From contig JAWKMZ010000011.1 of NCBI GenBank assembly GCA_041391965.1, positions 1 through 41,723 on the forward strand: DNA of 41,723 nt. Direction: 5' to 3'. Positions within the stretch are counted from its first letter, which is position 1; each line of letters opens with the position of its first letter. Source of the DNA: JAWKMZ01 sp041391965 (lineage in GTDB: Bacteria > Bacteroidota > Bacteroidia > Flavobacteriales > Flavobacteriaceae). The notes beneath the pieces were generated by a model. That model was not told the origin of the DNA. It did not search any database and worked only from the letters and a program-made list of their open reading frames with translations. Positions 1 to 9,130 of the stretch are shown here, in pieces. Both the position numbers and the translations under genes were made by a program.

Positions 1-1236
1 AATATCAATTGATGATTCGCCTTTACGCTCATCAGACAGTTTTTCAAAAGGCACAGGAGTCACTTCTATATGAATGTCAATTCGGTCTAAAAGTGGTCCA
101 GAAATCTTGCTTAAATAACGTTGCATTTCGTGAGGCGATGAGGTAGCTGGTGCGTTTGGATCATTAAAATAACCACTCGGACTCGGATTCATACTTGCCA
201 CCAACATAAACGACGATGGATACGTCACAGAAAATTTTGCTCTTGAAATGGTGACTTCTCTATCTTCTAAAGGCTGTCGCATCACTTCCAAAACTTCGCG
301 TTTAAATTCTGGTAATTCGTCTAAAAACAACACACCATTATGTGATAAGGATATTTCTCCTGGTTGTGGATAACTTCCACCACCAACAAGTGCGACGTTC
401 GAAATTGTATGATGAGGGCTTCTAAAAGGACGTTGTGCCATCAAACCTGTGTGTTCTTTAACGCGTCCAGCAACCGAATGTATTTTGGTGGTTTCCAGCG
501 CTTCTCTGATAGTCATTGGCGGCAAAATACTCGGTAAGCGTTTGGCAAGCATCGTTTTTCCTGCTCCTGGAGGACCAATTAGAATAATATTATGTCCTCC
601 TGCTGCAGCAATTTCCATACAGCGTTTGATGGATTCTTGACCTTTGACATCCGAAAAATCAAATTCTGGATATTCTAAATTTTTATAAAACTCTTCTCTA
701 ACATTAATAACCGTACGTTCTAAAGGCATATCAACATCAAAATAATCGATGACTTGCTTAATATTTTCAACACCATAAACCTCTAAATCACTAACTATAG
801 CTGCTTCTTTTGCGTTTTGAGCTGGCAAAATAACCCCTTTAAAACCTTCTTCTTTGGCTTTTATAGCAATTGGTAATGCACCTTTTATGGGTTGCAGATT
901 GCCATCTAAAGACAATTCGCCCATAATTAAAAAATCTTCTAAATTATCTGCTTTAATTTGATTGGAAGCTGCTAAAATTCCTATAGCCAACGTCAAATCG
1001 TATGAAGAGCCTTCTTTGCGCAAATCGGCAGGAGACATATTGATAATCAACTTTTTGCCTGGAATTTTATACCCATTATTTTGAAGCGCTGCTGCAATCC
1101 TGAAATTGCTTTCTTTAATAGCATTGTCAGGCAGTCCAACTAAATGGTAACCAATACCTGTATCAACGTTCACTTCAACCGTTATAGTGGTGGCTTCCAC
1201 TCCAAAAACAGCACTTCCAAATACTTTTTTGAGCAT
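1..1236 (-). CDS. YifB/ComM-family Mg-chelatase-like AAA+ ATPase, C-terminus cut by the window edge
   Basis: The first 412 codons of a ComM/YifB protein are present; family members are about 510 residues, so roughly 100 C-terminal residues lie outside. The start ATG at 1236 gives MLKKVFGSAVFGVEA, the usual family N-terminus. An N-terminal ChlI-like fold of the Lon-protease type covers about residues 20-145. The AAA+ core follows, with Walker A GPPGAGKT near residue 220, an SPHHTIS stretch, and a Walker B LFLDELPEF near residue 305. In naturally transformable bacteria ComM is a hexameric helicase that drives branch migration of incoming DNA; that role here is inferred. It lies 42 bp downstream of the hydrolase gene on the same strand and could be its operon partner. 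Family assignment is firm. Confidence 0.93.
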   Translation of the reverse strand, partial: MLKKVFGSAVFGVEATTITVEVNVDTGIGYHLVGLPDNAIKESNFRIAAALQNNGYKIPGKKLIINMSPADLRKEGSSYDLTLAIGILAASNQIKADNLEDFLIMGELSLDGNLQPIKGALPIAIKAKEEGFKGVILPAQNAKEAAIVSDLEVYGVENIKQVIDYFDVDMPLERTVINVREEFYKNLEYPEFDFSDVKGQESIKRCMEIAAAGGHNIILIGPPGAGKTMLAKRLPSILPPMTIREALETTKIHSVAGRVKEHTGLMAQRPFRSPHHTISNVALVGGGSYPQPGEISLSHNGVLFLDELPEFKREVLEVMRQPLEDREVTISRAKFSVTYPSSFMLVASMNPSPSGYFNDPNAPATSSPHEMQRYLSKISGPLLDRIDIHIEVTPVPFEKLSDERKGESSIDI

Positions 1237-1278
1237 ATTTAATTGGTTTGTTTAAATGTAAGAAAAAATTGGTATGAA

Positions 1279-2238
1279 TTACAACGCGTTAATAAACTCT
1301 AAAGCACGTTTTTCATTATAATAGACGTTTTTTTTATCTACAAACCCAACATGACCTCCATGTTTGGGCATTTCTAAGTGAAGATGCGAATTTTGTTTTG
1401 CTTCTGTAATAGGATAACATTCTGCTGACAAAAATGAGTCGTTAAGCGCATTGATAATGAGTGTTGGAATTTTAATATGTTGAAGATATTGCAGACTGCT
1501 ACTTTTTTCATAATAATCTAAAGCATTTGCAAACCCATGAGCTTTTGAAGTATAGACCTCATCAAAATCCATTAAAATTTTAATTTGTTTAATCTCTGCT
1601 TTAGTAATTTGCTCAGGGAATTTTGACAATTTCTGTTTTAATCGGTTAACCAGATGTCTTTTAAAACGAATAGCGTATAGCTTGTTTTTTATCGTATGCA
1701 ATTCTAAAGCCGCTCCATATAAAAAACAAGGTACAGAAACTGCAATGGCTGCTTTTATTTGAGAAGGAATTATAGCACTTTCACCCAAATATTTTAGTAT
1801 CATATTGCCACCAAGACTAAAGCCTTTGATATAAATAGCAGTATATTTTTTAGCATCCAAAATATGCTGAATAACCTCTTTCAAATCTTCCGTAGCACCA
1901 GAATGATACGAACGAAATTTTAAGTTATCTTCACCGCTACAACCTCTAAAATTTACAGCAACAGCATCAATAAGATTGTTATTGAAGAGTTTTGCTGTTC
2001 CTGTCATATAAGGTCGTTGTGCATCGCCTTCCAAACCATGAAGTAAGATGATGAGTTTATTGGTTTTTTCTTTAGAATGACTCCAATCTAAATCCAAAAA
2101 ATCACCATCAGAAAGTGTGATACGCTCTCTACTTTGATCAATATGATTGACTTTCCTAATTAATCCAGAATAGATTGTAGAAATAAATCCATTTCTAAAA
2201 AAATAAGGTGCCTTGTAGCTTGATTGGAGTAGTGGCAT
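1279..2238 (-). CDS. YheT-family alpha/beta hydrolase
   Basis: This 319-residue protein is an alpha/beta hydrolase of the YheT/EMB8 group. It shows an oxyanion region LLHGLEG near residue 65, a VNFRGCSG segment near 95, the nucleophile elbow GFSLGG with Ser141, a late acid in NALNDSF and a C-terminal His in MPKHGGHVGF. The substrate is unknown; relatives are thought to be carboxylesterases. Its ATG shares one base with the TAA of preA (TAATG at 2236-2240), so translation is probably coupled to preA. That links it to the pyrimidine cluster by position only: it is not a known step of the pathway. Confidence 0.88.
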   Translation of the reverse strand: MPLLQSSYKAPYFFRNGFISTIYSGLIRKVNHIDQSRERITLSDGDFLDLDWSHSKEKTNKLIILLHGLEGDAQRPYMTGTAKLFNNNLIDAVAVNFRGCSGEDNLKFRSYHSGATEDLKEVIQHILDAKKYTAIYIKGFSLGGNMILKYLGESAIIPSQIKAAIAVSVPCFLYGAALELHTIKNKLYAIRFKRHLVNRLKQKLSKFPEQITKAEIKQIKILMDFDEVYTSKAHGFANALDYYEKSSSLQYLQHIKIPTLIINALNDSFLSAECYPITEAKQNSHLHLEMPKHGGHVGFVDKKNVYYNEKRALEFINAL

Positions 2239-3572
2239 TATCTTTTAGACTTCAAAGCATCAGATGGTTTAGGCACAAAATGATGTTTTCCTCCTGCTCT
2301 ATCATCATTAAATGTAACAGGAATATCATTATTAAGAGTGCGCTCATTCCATGTTAGGTTTTGAGTACCATCATCACGTTTTACCATGGTAATACAGTCT
2401 TCTACAGGACAAACTAAAGAACATAAATTACAACCAACACAATTTTCTTCAATAATACTCGGAATTCTAACGTTTAAATCATCAGACAACGCAATGGCTT
2501 GGTGTGCGCCATCATCACAAGCAATATAACACAAATCGCAACCAATACATTTATCTTTATTAATTTCGGCAACTACTTTATGTTTTAAATTTAAATGTTT
2601 CCATTCAGTCACATTTGGTAAGGCTTTGCCTGAAAAATCATAAATTGTTGTATAGTTTTTTTCTTCCATAAACTGACGCAAACCAGCTTCCATTTCGCGC
2701 ACAATACCAAATCCATAGTGCATTGCTGCTGTACATACTTGAACTGAAGTTGCTCCAAGTAACATAAATTCTACAACATCACGCCAAGTTTCAATACCTC
2801 CAATACCAGAAATTGGTACTTTATTAATTTCTGGATGTTTTGCCAAATCTTTGAGCATGTTCATGGCAATGGGCTTTACTGCAGGACCACAATAGCCTCC
2901 ATTGGTTCCTTTACCACCAACAACTGGATAAGGTGCATAACTGTCCAAATCGATGCCAACAATACTTTTGATGGTGTTGATGAGCGAAATAGCATCGGTT
3001 CCACCTTGTACAGCTGCCAAACCTGGATACACAATTTCAGAAATATTAGGTGTCAATTTTGTAATTACTGGAATAGTTGCGGTTTCTTTTACCCAACCTA
3101 CAATAGTTTTAAGCACTTCGGGTTCTTGACCAACCGCTGAACCCATGCCTCGTTCGCACATGCCATGTGGACAACCAAAATTGAGTTCAATCCCATCGGC
3201 TCCAGCGTTTTCAACATCTTTGATAATTTGTTCCCATTCGGCTCTTGTCTCGACCATTAAAGACGCAATAACCGCATGATTTGGAAAATATTTTTTGACT
3301 TCTTCAATTTCGCGAAGATTATCTGCTAAAGGTCGATCGGTTATTAATTCGATATTATTGAAACCCATCATTTTGGTGTTTCTATAATTTACAGAACCAT
3401 AACGACTTGATACATTAACTACAGGAACACCAAGGGTTTTCCATACAGCGCCTCCCCAGCCAGCTTCAAACGCTTTCATAATTTGATAACCTGAATTTGT
3501 TGGTGGTGCTGATGCTAACCAAAATGGGTTAGGCGATTTTATTCCTGCGAAATTTATGGATAAGTCTATCAT
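2238..3572 (-). CDS. preA: NAD-dependent dihydropyrimidine dehydrogenase, subunit PreA
   Basis: This 444-residue subunit corresponds to the C-terminal half of mammalian dihydropyrimidine dehydrogenase. With PreT it interconverts uracil or thymine and the 5,6-dihydro form. A dihydroorotate-dehydrogenase-like FMN barrel fills about residues 1-315, with NFGCPHGM, KLTPN and a phosphate-binding ISGIGGIETW. Two 4Fe-4S motifs follow at about 340-400: CIGCDLCYIAC and CVGCNLCSLVC. Where mammalian DPD has a catalytic Cys in GLACGQDPE, this protein has Val (GSAVGQEPE); from memory E. coli PreA also has Val there. It lies 117 bp after preT. Cytoplasmic. The assignment is strong from the motifs and the adjacent preT. 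Confidence 0.95.
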   Translation of the reverse strand: MIDLSINFAGIKSPNPFWLASAPPTNSGYQIMKAFEAGWGGAVWKTLGVPVVNVSSRYGSVNYRNTKMMGFNNIELITDRPLADNLREIEEVKKYFPNHAVIASLMVETRAEWEQIIKDVENAGADGIELNFGCPHGMCERGMGSAVGQEPEVLKTIVGWVKETATIPVITKLTPNISEIVYPGLAAVQGGTDAISLINTIKSIVGIDLDSYAPYPVVGGKGTNGGYCGPAVKPIAMNMLKDLAKHPEINKVPISGIGGIETWRDVVEFMLLGATSVQVCTAAMHYGFGIVREMEAGLRQFMEEKNYTTIYDFSGKALPNVTEWKHLNLKHKVVAEINKDKCIGCDLCYIACDDGAHQAIALSDDLNVRIPSIIEENCVGCNLCSLVCPVEDCITMVKRDDGTQNLTWNERTLNNDIPVTFNDDRAGGKHHFVPKPSDALKSKR

Positions 3573-3573
3573 T

Positions 3574-3595
3574 TGATTTTTGATTTTTGATTTAT
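3574..3595. repeat. Short TGATTTT tandem repeat just before preA
   Basis: On the plus strand the heptamer TGATTTT recurs three times almost back to back. On the minus strand this places AAATCAAAA units directly before the preA ATG, where a ribosome-binding site would be; no purine-rich Shine-Dalgarno is seen. Function unknown; it may simply be an AT-rich leader. Confidence 0.4.
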
Positions 3596-3600
3596 GGTTT

Positions 3601-3632
3601 TATGGAATACTGATTATGCTGATTGCTTTTGG
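3601..3632. repeat. Degenerate intergenic repeat, copy A
   Basis: This part of the preT-preA spacer reads GGAATACTGATTATGCTGAT. It resembles two other stretches in the same cluster (near 5905 and 12185), which share an A-rich run, then AC(A/G)CTGAT, then a second TGAT-containing block. It looks like an eroded dispersed element. It is short, so chance similarity is possible. Confidence 0.35.
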
Positions 3633-3689
3633 TATTCACAAATTAGATGCGTTTAAAAATTATAATATATCACAAAAAAATAGTGTTTT

Positions 3690-5021
3690 TTATTTTTCAT
3701 TCTTCATTATATAATTATTCATTCCAATAGCTGCCATTTTTCCATCATAAGCTGCATTGACCACTTCTGCACCACCATTAATGGCATCACCTCCTGCAAA
3801 ATACTTTGGATTTGAGGATTGAAAAGCATCATTGACTTTTATTATAGTCTTAGCATCTAACTCTAAACCGTCTATAAGGTTGTATAGATGTCCTTGTTTT
3901 GCTTGACCTGTGGCTTTTATGACTAAGTCGCATCGCACAATAAAGGTGTTGTTCATGTTGGTTTGCAATTTTCCTTCAATAAGTTCAGTTTTAGCAAATT
4001 TGACTCCTTCTACGTTCTCATTTCCAATGATTTCTAATGGTGTTACATGAAATAAGCTATCCACGCCTGCGCTTATGGCTAAATCATACTCAAAACCATA
4101 GGCTCCCATATGCTCTTTTGAATTTCTATAAGCCAGCACTATTTTTTTTGCTCCCATTCTTGCTGATTCTGATGCTGCATCCATAGCGGTATTTCCGCCT
4201 CCTAAAACCACTACCTTTTGAGGGACTTTCATTTTATGCTGTTTTTCACGTAATGCTTCAATAAATTCAACAGCTCCTATAACATTGTTTTTATCTTCTC
4301 CTTTTAATCCTAAAGTTTTTGTATTTCCTAAACCTACTCCTAAAAAAATAGCTTCATAATTTTGCTCTAAATCTTTTAATTGTGATTTTGAAGTGATTGC
4401 GGAATTATATTTAATGTTGAATCCTAAATGCTTCTGAAGGTATCCTATTTCTTTTAAAGCTTCTTCATTTGTGATTTTATAAGGTGCTACACCATGAACT
4501 GTCAATCCTGAAGGCATTGATTTAGCTTCAAAAACATCTACTTCATAACCTAAAGTTCGCGCTTCACATGCAAAAGCAATTCCGGCAGGACCAGAACCTA
4601 TAACTGCCACTTTTTTACCGTTGGGTTTACCTGCTTTAAAAATTGATTTATTTGCATCAATAGTTTTGTTAGTGGCATAATTTTGAAGTCTCCCAATTTG
4701 AAGTGGAAGAACATCTTGATGATTATACACACAAGCACCTTCACACAAAACTCCAGTTGGACACACCACACCACAAGCATTGCCCAACCAATTAGAATCA
4801 AATATCGTTTTTGAAGCACCAGTTACATTATTTGTGTGGATTTGCTTAATAAACAACGGTATATCAATATGCGTAGGACAAGCCTGAACGCAAGGTGCAT
4901 CGTAACAAAATAAACATCGAGATGCCTCATAATACGCTTCGGTATCATTCATCAATGGTTTTTTTTGCTTGAAATTCTTTTTGAATTCTGCTTCTGTATT
5001 TGGTCTTTTGTATTCTGCCAT
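3690..5021 (-). CDS. preT: NAD-dependent dihydropyrimidine dehydrogenase, subunit PreT
   Basis: This 443-residue flavoprotein is the NAD(P)H-oxidising partner of PreA and corresponds to the N-terminal half of mammalian DPD. An N-terminal Fe-S region carries Cys motifs of the glutamate-synthase-small-subunit type (CLFCYDAPCVQACP at about residues 36-50, and CGVVCPTGVLCEGAC at 83-97). An FAD-binding Rossmann motif VIGSGPAG follows at about 140, and an NAD(P)-binding VVLGGGNTAMD at about 270. The C-terminal AGGDAINGG is the usual FAD end motif. It starts 3 bp after the beta-ureidopropionase stop codon, so the two are cotranscribed. Electron flow to the FMN of PreA is inferred from the family. 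Confidence 0.95.
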   Translation of the reverse strand: MAEYKRPNTEAEFKKNFKQKKPLMNDTEAYYEASRCLFCYDAPCVQACPTHIDIPLFIKQIHTNNVTGASKTIFDSNWLGNACGVVCPTGVLCEGACVYNHQDVLPLQIGRLQNYATNKTIDANKSIFKAGKPNGKKVAVIGSGPAGIAFACEARTLGYEVDVFEAKSMPSGLTVHGVAPYKITNEEALKEIGYLQKHLGFNIKYNSAITSKSQLKDLEQNYEAIFLGVGLGNTKTLGLKGEDKNNVIGAVEFIEALREKQHKMKVPQKVVVLGGGNTAMDAASESARMGAKKIVLAYRNSKEHMGAYGFEYDLAISAGVDSLFHVTPLEIIGNENVEGVKFAKTELIEGKLQTNMNNTFIVRCDLVIKATGQAKQGHLYNLIDGLELDAKTIIKVNDAFQSSNPKYFAGGDAINGGAEVVNAAYDGKMAAIGMNNYIMKNEK

Positions 5022-5024
5022 CGT

Positions 5025-5891
5025 TTAAAGTTCTGTTAATCTTCCGTAAGTTTCTGGTCGTCTATCTCTATAAAATTGCCATGTAGAACGTACTTCATCT
5101 ATCAAATCCAAATCAAATTCTGCAACCAACAATTCATCATCATCTCTTGACGCTTGAGAAAATATTTGTCCGCGAGGATCCACAAAATAAGATTGTCCAT
5201 AAAACTTCCCAAGATTCCAAGGTTTTTCTTCGCCAACTCGATTGATACAGCCCATAAAATAACCATTGGCTGCGGCATGTGCTGGTTGCTCTAACTTCCA
5301 TAAGTATTCGCTTAATCCGGCTACCGTTGCAGAAGGATTGTACACAATTTCGGCGCCATTTAAACCCAAAGCTCTTGCGCCATCAGGAAAATGTCTATCA
5401 TAGCAAATGTATACGCCTACTTTAGCATATTTGGTTTGAAACACGGGATAGCCTAAGTTACCAGGTTTAAAGAAGAATTTTTCCCAAAACCCAGTAGTAT
5501 GCGGAATATGATTTTTTCTGTATTTTCCTAAATAAGTTCCATCAGCATCAATAACTGCTGCTGTATTATACAAAACACCTGGTTGTTCTTTTTCATAAAT
5601 TGGCACAATAATGACCATATTGTGTTTCTTAGCCAAAACTTGCATTTTTTCAGTCGTTGGACCAGGAACGGATTCTGCAGATTCATACCATTTTTTATCC
5701 TGTCCAGGACAAAAATAAGGTGTGTTAAAAATTTCTTGTAAGCACAAAATTTGAACTCCTTGCTTTCCTGCTTCTTCAATATATGGAATATGTTTGTTGT
5801 ACATTGCATCCATAATTTCCTTAATGGTTCCTTCACCTTCCGTCATTGGAAGACTCATTTGTATCAATCCTGATTTTACTTTTCTTGGCAT
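5025..5891 (-). CDS. Nitrilase-superfamily amidohydrolase, probable beta-ureidopropionase
   Basis: This 288-residue protein has the Glu-Lys-Cys triad of the nitrilase superfamily: Glu53 (LCLQEIFNTPYF), Lys126 (YRKNHIPH) and Cys163 (YICYDRHFPDGAR). The family includes N-carbamoylputrescine amidase and beta-ureidopropionase, which share these motifs. The genes around it (dihydropyrimidinase, PreTA, transaminase) favour beta-ureidopropionase: N-carbamoyl-beta-alanine, or N-carbamoyl-beta-aminoisobutyrate from thymine, is hydrolysed to the beta-amino acid, CO2 and ammonia. Length is normal for this branch. It is the third of the three pathway steps encoded side by side. Superfamily certain, substrate inferred from context. 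Confidence 0.88.
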   Translation of the reverse strand: MPRKVKSGLIQMSLPMTEGEGTIKEIMDAMYNKHIPYIEEAGKQGVQILCLQEIFNTPYFCPGQDKKWYESAESVPGPTTEKMQVLAKKHNMVIIVPIYEKEQPGVLYNTAAVIDADGTYLGKYRKNHIPHTTGFWEKFFFKPGNLGYPVFQTKYAKVGVYICYDRHFPDGARALGLNGAEIVYNPSATVAGLSEYLWKLEQPAHAAANGYFMGCINRVGEEKPWNLGKFYGQSYFVDPRGQIFSQASRDDDELLVAEFDLDLIDEVRSTWQFYRDRRPETYGRLTEL

Positions 5892-5904
5892 AATTGTTTA
5901 ATTT

Positions 5905-5975
5905 TATAGAACGCTGATTTTTTTTATGATTAAATATGATTTATCTCTCACAAAGACGCAGAGTTCAAAGTTTTT
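5905..5975. repeat. Degenerate intergenic repeat, copy B, with an attached CACAAAGACGCAGAG word
   Basis: This lies in the 152-bp spacer between dihydropyrimidinase and beta-ureidopropionase. The left part (TATAGAACGCTGATT, then ATGATTAAATATGATT) resembles copies A and C. The right part contains CACAAAGACGCAGAG, a word type I recall from dispersed intergenic repeats in Bacteroidota (memory, not searched). No ORF and no strong hairpin were seen. Probably a remnant of a small non-coding repeat. Confidence 0.4.
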
Positions 5976-6043
5976 GAAAAATTAATTATTTGTTCTTCTT
6001 ATACTTTATATTCATTTAAGTTCTTGGTTCTTTATTCTTTTCT

Positions 6044-7429
6044 TTAAATAACAATTTTTGATGTTTTTCCTCGCGGAATAAATTGTCCATGTCCCGCTTT
6101 GAGTTTGCACGTTTCATTTTCAATTGCCACTTGCCCTCTTAAAATTACAGTTTCTGTTTTCCCTGTAATTTTCATACCTTCATATGCTGAATAATCACAA
6201 TTCATATGATGTGTTTTTACTGAAATGGTATGTTCTTTTTTAGGATTAAAGATGACAATATCTGCATCACTTCCTATAGCGATTGTGCCTTTTCTGGGAT
6301 ACATTCCAAAAATTTTTGCTGCATTTGTTGAACTCACTTCAACATATTTGGTCAACGATATTTTTTCTTTAGTAACACCTTCTGAAAATAACAATTCCAT
6401 ACGATGTTCTATAGCTGGATGACCATTTGGAATTTTTGAAAAATCATCTTTACCCATCAATTTTTGTTCCCATAAAAACGGACAATGATCGGTTCCAACT
6501 ACCTGAACTAATCCTTGATTGATACCTGACCACAAAGCGATTTGGTCTTTCTTTTCACGCAAAGGCGGACTCATAACCCATTTAGCACCTTCAAAATCGT
6601 TTTTATATAATGAAGCATCTAAAACCAAATATTGCGTACAGGTTTCAACAAATACTTTTTGATTGCGTAGTGTGGCTTTTCGAACTGCGTTTAAAGCACC
6701 TTCACAAGTCATATGTACAATATAACCTGGACAATCTGTATAATGCAACATATCAGCAAAACGTGCTGACGCTTCTGCCTCAGTAACTTCAGGTTGTGAT
6801 AAATAATGGTATAAAGGTGATAAGTTGCCTTCTGCTTTATTTTTTGCAATTAATGAATCAATCATATCGCCATTAGTGGCATGAACAGTGACTAAACCAC
6901 CATGTTTTTTAACCACTTTCATAAGTTGCACCATTTGGCCATCATCAATCATCAACGCACCTTTATAAGCCATAAATGTTTTAAAGGATATGATGCCTTC
7001 TTCTTCAATCATTTGCACCACTTCTTTAGCAACATCGTCGTTAAAATCGGTGACTGCCATGTGATATGAATAATCTCCAATAGCTTTTCCTTTTGATTTA
7101 CCTTGCCAAGTTTTTAAGGCATTGTGCAAGGTATCGCCTTGTGTTTGCAAGATAAAATCGATAACCATTGTGGTGCCTCCATGCAAAGCTGCACGTGTTC
7201 CAGTTTCATAATCATCGCTAGAATGTGTTCCCATAAAAGGCATATCGAGATGTACATGTGGATCAATACCTCCAGGAAAAACGAGCTTATTTGTTGCATC
7301 GATAATTGTATGAGCAGTGTATTTTAAATCCTTACCAATGGCAACAATTTTTTCGCCTTCTGTGTAAACATCAGCAATATAACTTTCGGAAGCCGTTACC
7401 ACACGACCATTTTTAATTAAAATTGACAT
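6044..7429 (-). CDS. hydA: Dihydropyrimidinase (D-hydantoinase family)
   Basis: This 461-residue amidohydrolase opens the ring of dihydrouracil or dihydrothymine to the N-carbamoyl-beta-amino acid. The binuclear metal site is complete: His58 and His60 (DPHVH), carbamylated Lys150 (SFKTFMAYK), His183 (VTVHATNGD), His239 (YIVHMTCEGA) and Asp314 (GTDHCPF). These positions are nearly the same as in characterised D-hydantoinases. It starts 3 bp after the transporter stop codon, so transport and ring opening are cotranscribed. A 152-bp spacer with degenerate repeats separates it from the next gene. Cytoplasmic, probably tetrameric as in the family. Firm assignment. Confidence 0.95.
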   Translation of the reverse strand: MSILIKNGRVVTASESYIADVYTEGEKIVAIGKDLKYTAHTIIDATNKLVFPGGIDPHVHLDMPFMGTHSSDDYETGTRAALHGGTTMVIDFILQTQGDTLHNALKTWQGKSKGKAIGDYSYHMAVTDFNDDVAKEVVQMIEEEGIISFKTFMAYKGALMIDDGQMVQLMKVVKKHGGLVTVHATNGDMIDSLIAKNKAEGNLSPLYHYLSQPEVTEAEASARFADMLHYTDCPGYIVHMTCEGALNAVRKATLRNQKVFVETCTQYLVLDASLYKNDFEGAKWVMSPPLREKKDQIALWSGINQGLVQVVGTDHCPFLWEQKLMGKDDFSKIPNGHPAIEHRMELLFSEGVTKEKISLTKYVEVSSTNAAKIFGMYPRKGTIAIGSDADIVIFNPKKEHTISVKTHHMNCDYSAYEGMKITGKTETVILRGQVAIENETCKLKAGHGQFIPRGKTSKIVI

Positions 7430-7432
7430 GAC

Positions 7433-9130
7433 TTAAATATTAGTTTTAAATGATGATTTCTTGTTTTTCATTAACAAAACATACAATCCGAACGAAATGA
7501 TGAATCCTGTAAACCATGATAGTGAATACAAGAAATTCAAACTTGGAATCCAATAACCTACTAATGCCAAAAACACACCTACAAAAAGGGCTATCATCGC
7601 TGCTTTATTAAATCCTGTTTTGTTATAAGAATACATCCCGTCTTCTTTATACAATTCAGCAAGTGCAATGTTTTTTTTTCTGATGATGAAATAATCTGCA
7701 ATTAAAATTCCTAAAACAGGACCTAACAAGCCGCTCACAAAGACTAAAAATCCAGAAATTTCATTTAACAACCACCAAGGTAAAATTAGTATTCCAATAA
7801 TTCCTGTGATGGTGCCTCCTGTTTTAAAACTGATTCTTTTTGGCCATAAATTTGAAAACGCATTAGAAGGTGCAATCACATTGGCTGCAATATTAGTGCT
7901 CAAAGTAGCAATGAGCATAAAAATTTGTGCCACAATAACCACGACTGGGTTTTTAAATTTTGCGATGAGTGACACTGGGTCCCAAGGTGCATCATCAGCA
8001 ATTAATATCTCTTTAAAATTAATGATTGCAGCACAGGTTACAAAAATTCCGACAAATGAGTAGAGCATCATGGTTGCTGGGAGCCCAATAAATTGTCCTG
8101 CCACTTGGTCTTTTTGGGTTGACGCGTAACGTGTAATATCTGCAATGCTTATAGACATAGTTGCCCAAAAACCAACCATAGCTGTCAACCAAAGTAGATA
8201 GCTCCAAAGTTTAGCTTTTGAAGTTGAACTTGAATTTATCAGATTTGCGGTCACAATACTTGATAACACAGGTGTTACACCATTTGTGTTTCTAAATTGT
8301 ACTTGTACGTTTTCTGGGTTTGAAATTGCTATCGGATTGCTTGTTAAAGGATTCCAACTGGAGTTTTTATCAGAAATAATAGTATATTCTGTAGCTTTAA
8401 TATTGCCTTCTTTATCGTGTAAAGCATTCAAATTCAAATAATATTGATGATTTGTTTTAGTGATGGTTGCTGACGTTTTTTCAAGTTGAATACTTTGGTC
8501 CAATACTACTGAAAATCCTTCTGCTTTAGTATAACTCCAATATATGAGAATCAATCCCATAATAATCAAGATTGGAGCTGAATAGGTTTCAAGCCATTTG
8601 ATGCTTTCGGTGCCTTTCCAAATAAAATACATATTGATAATCCAAAAAATTCCGAAGCCTATAAACTTACCAATAGACAATCCTAATTCTCCTGTAGAAC
8701 CTGTAATTGCATTAAAAATGGCATAAATTGCTAAGCCACCAATCCATGTTTGCACACCAAACCAACCACAAGCAATAATCCCTCTGGTTACAGATGCCAA
8801 ATGCACGCCTTTTGTCCCAAAAGCGGCACGACCAATTACAGGAAACGGAATACCATATTTTACGCCAGCATGACCATTTAAAACCATTGGAATGGTAATA
8901 ATTAAATTAGCTAAACCAATAATAATTAGTGCTTCATACCAATTTAAACCTGTTTTTATCATGTATGACGCTAAGAGATATGTAGGAATACAAACAGCCA
9001 TTCCAACCCAAATTGCAGCAAGATGCCATTTACTCCAAGTTCTGTTTTCTTTAGAAACAGGAGCTAAATCTTCACTATATAATGGTGAATTTGAAACGTT
9101 TTCTTGTAATTCTACGATGTCTTTACTCAT
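7433..9130 (-). CDS. NCS1-family nucleobase:cation symporter with an enlarged extracytoplasmic loop
   Basis: This 565-residue inner-membrane permease belongs to NCS1, which includes uracil, allantoin and hydantoin carriers. Predicted helices 1-5 lie at about residues 36-58, 66-86, 108-140, 153-171 and 184-200; helix 6 begins near 308 (LWSYLLWLTAMVGFW, then DITRYA). Family members are usually 450-500 residues. The excess is the hydrophilic stretch at about 205-305 between helices 5 and 6, which should face the periplasm. Its ATG overlaps the TAA of the aminotransferase gene by one base, and hydA follows 3 bp later. Uracil, thymine or their dihydro forms are the likely cargo by context. Confidence 0.92.
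   Translation of the reverse strand: MSKDIVELQENVSNSPLYSEDLAPVSKENRTWSKWHLAAIWVGMAVCIPTYLLASYMIKTGLNWYEALIIIGLANLIITIPMVLNGHAGVKYGIPFPVIGRAAFGTKGVHLASVTRGIIACGWFGVQTWIGGLAIYAIFNAITGSTGELGLSIGKFIGFGIFWIINMYFIWKGTESIKWLETYSAPILIIMGLILIYWSYTKAEGFSVVLDQSIQLEKTSATITKTNHQYYLNLNALHDKEGNIKATEYTIISDKNSSWNPLTSNPIAISNPENVQVQFRNTNGVTPVLSSIVTANLINSSSTSKAKLWSYLLWLTAMVGFWATMSISIADITRYASTQKDQVAGQFIGLPATMMLYSFVGIFVTCAAIINFKEILIADDAPWDPVSLIAKFKNPVVVIVAQIFMLIATLSTNIAANVIAPSNAFSNLWPKRISFKTGGTITGIIGILILPWWLLNEISGFLVFVSGLLGPVLGILIADYFIIRKKNIALAELYKEDGMYSYNKTGFNKAAMIALFVGVFLALVGYWIPSLNFLYSLSWFTGFIISFGLYVLLMKNKKSSFKTNI

Noticed and set aside
8216..8518. A frameshift or fusion in the transporter gene
   Set aside because: The same frame is open on both sides and the following helices match NCS1, so the extra segment is an insertion rather than a broken gene.
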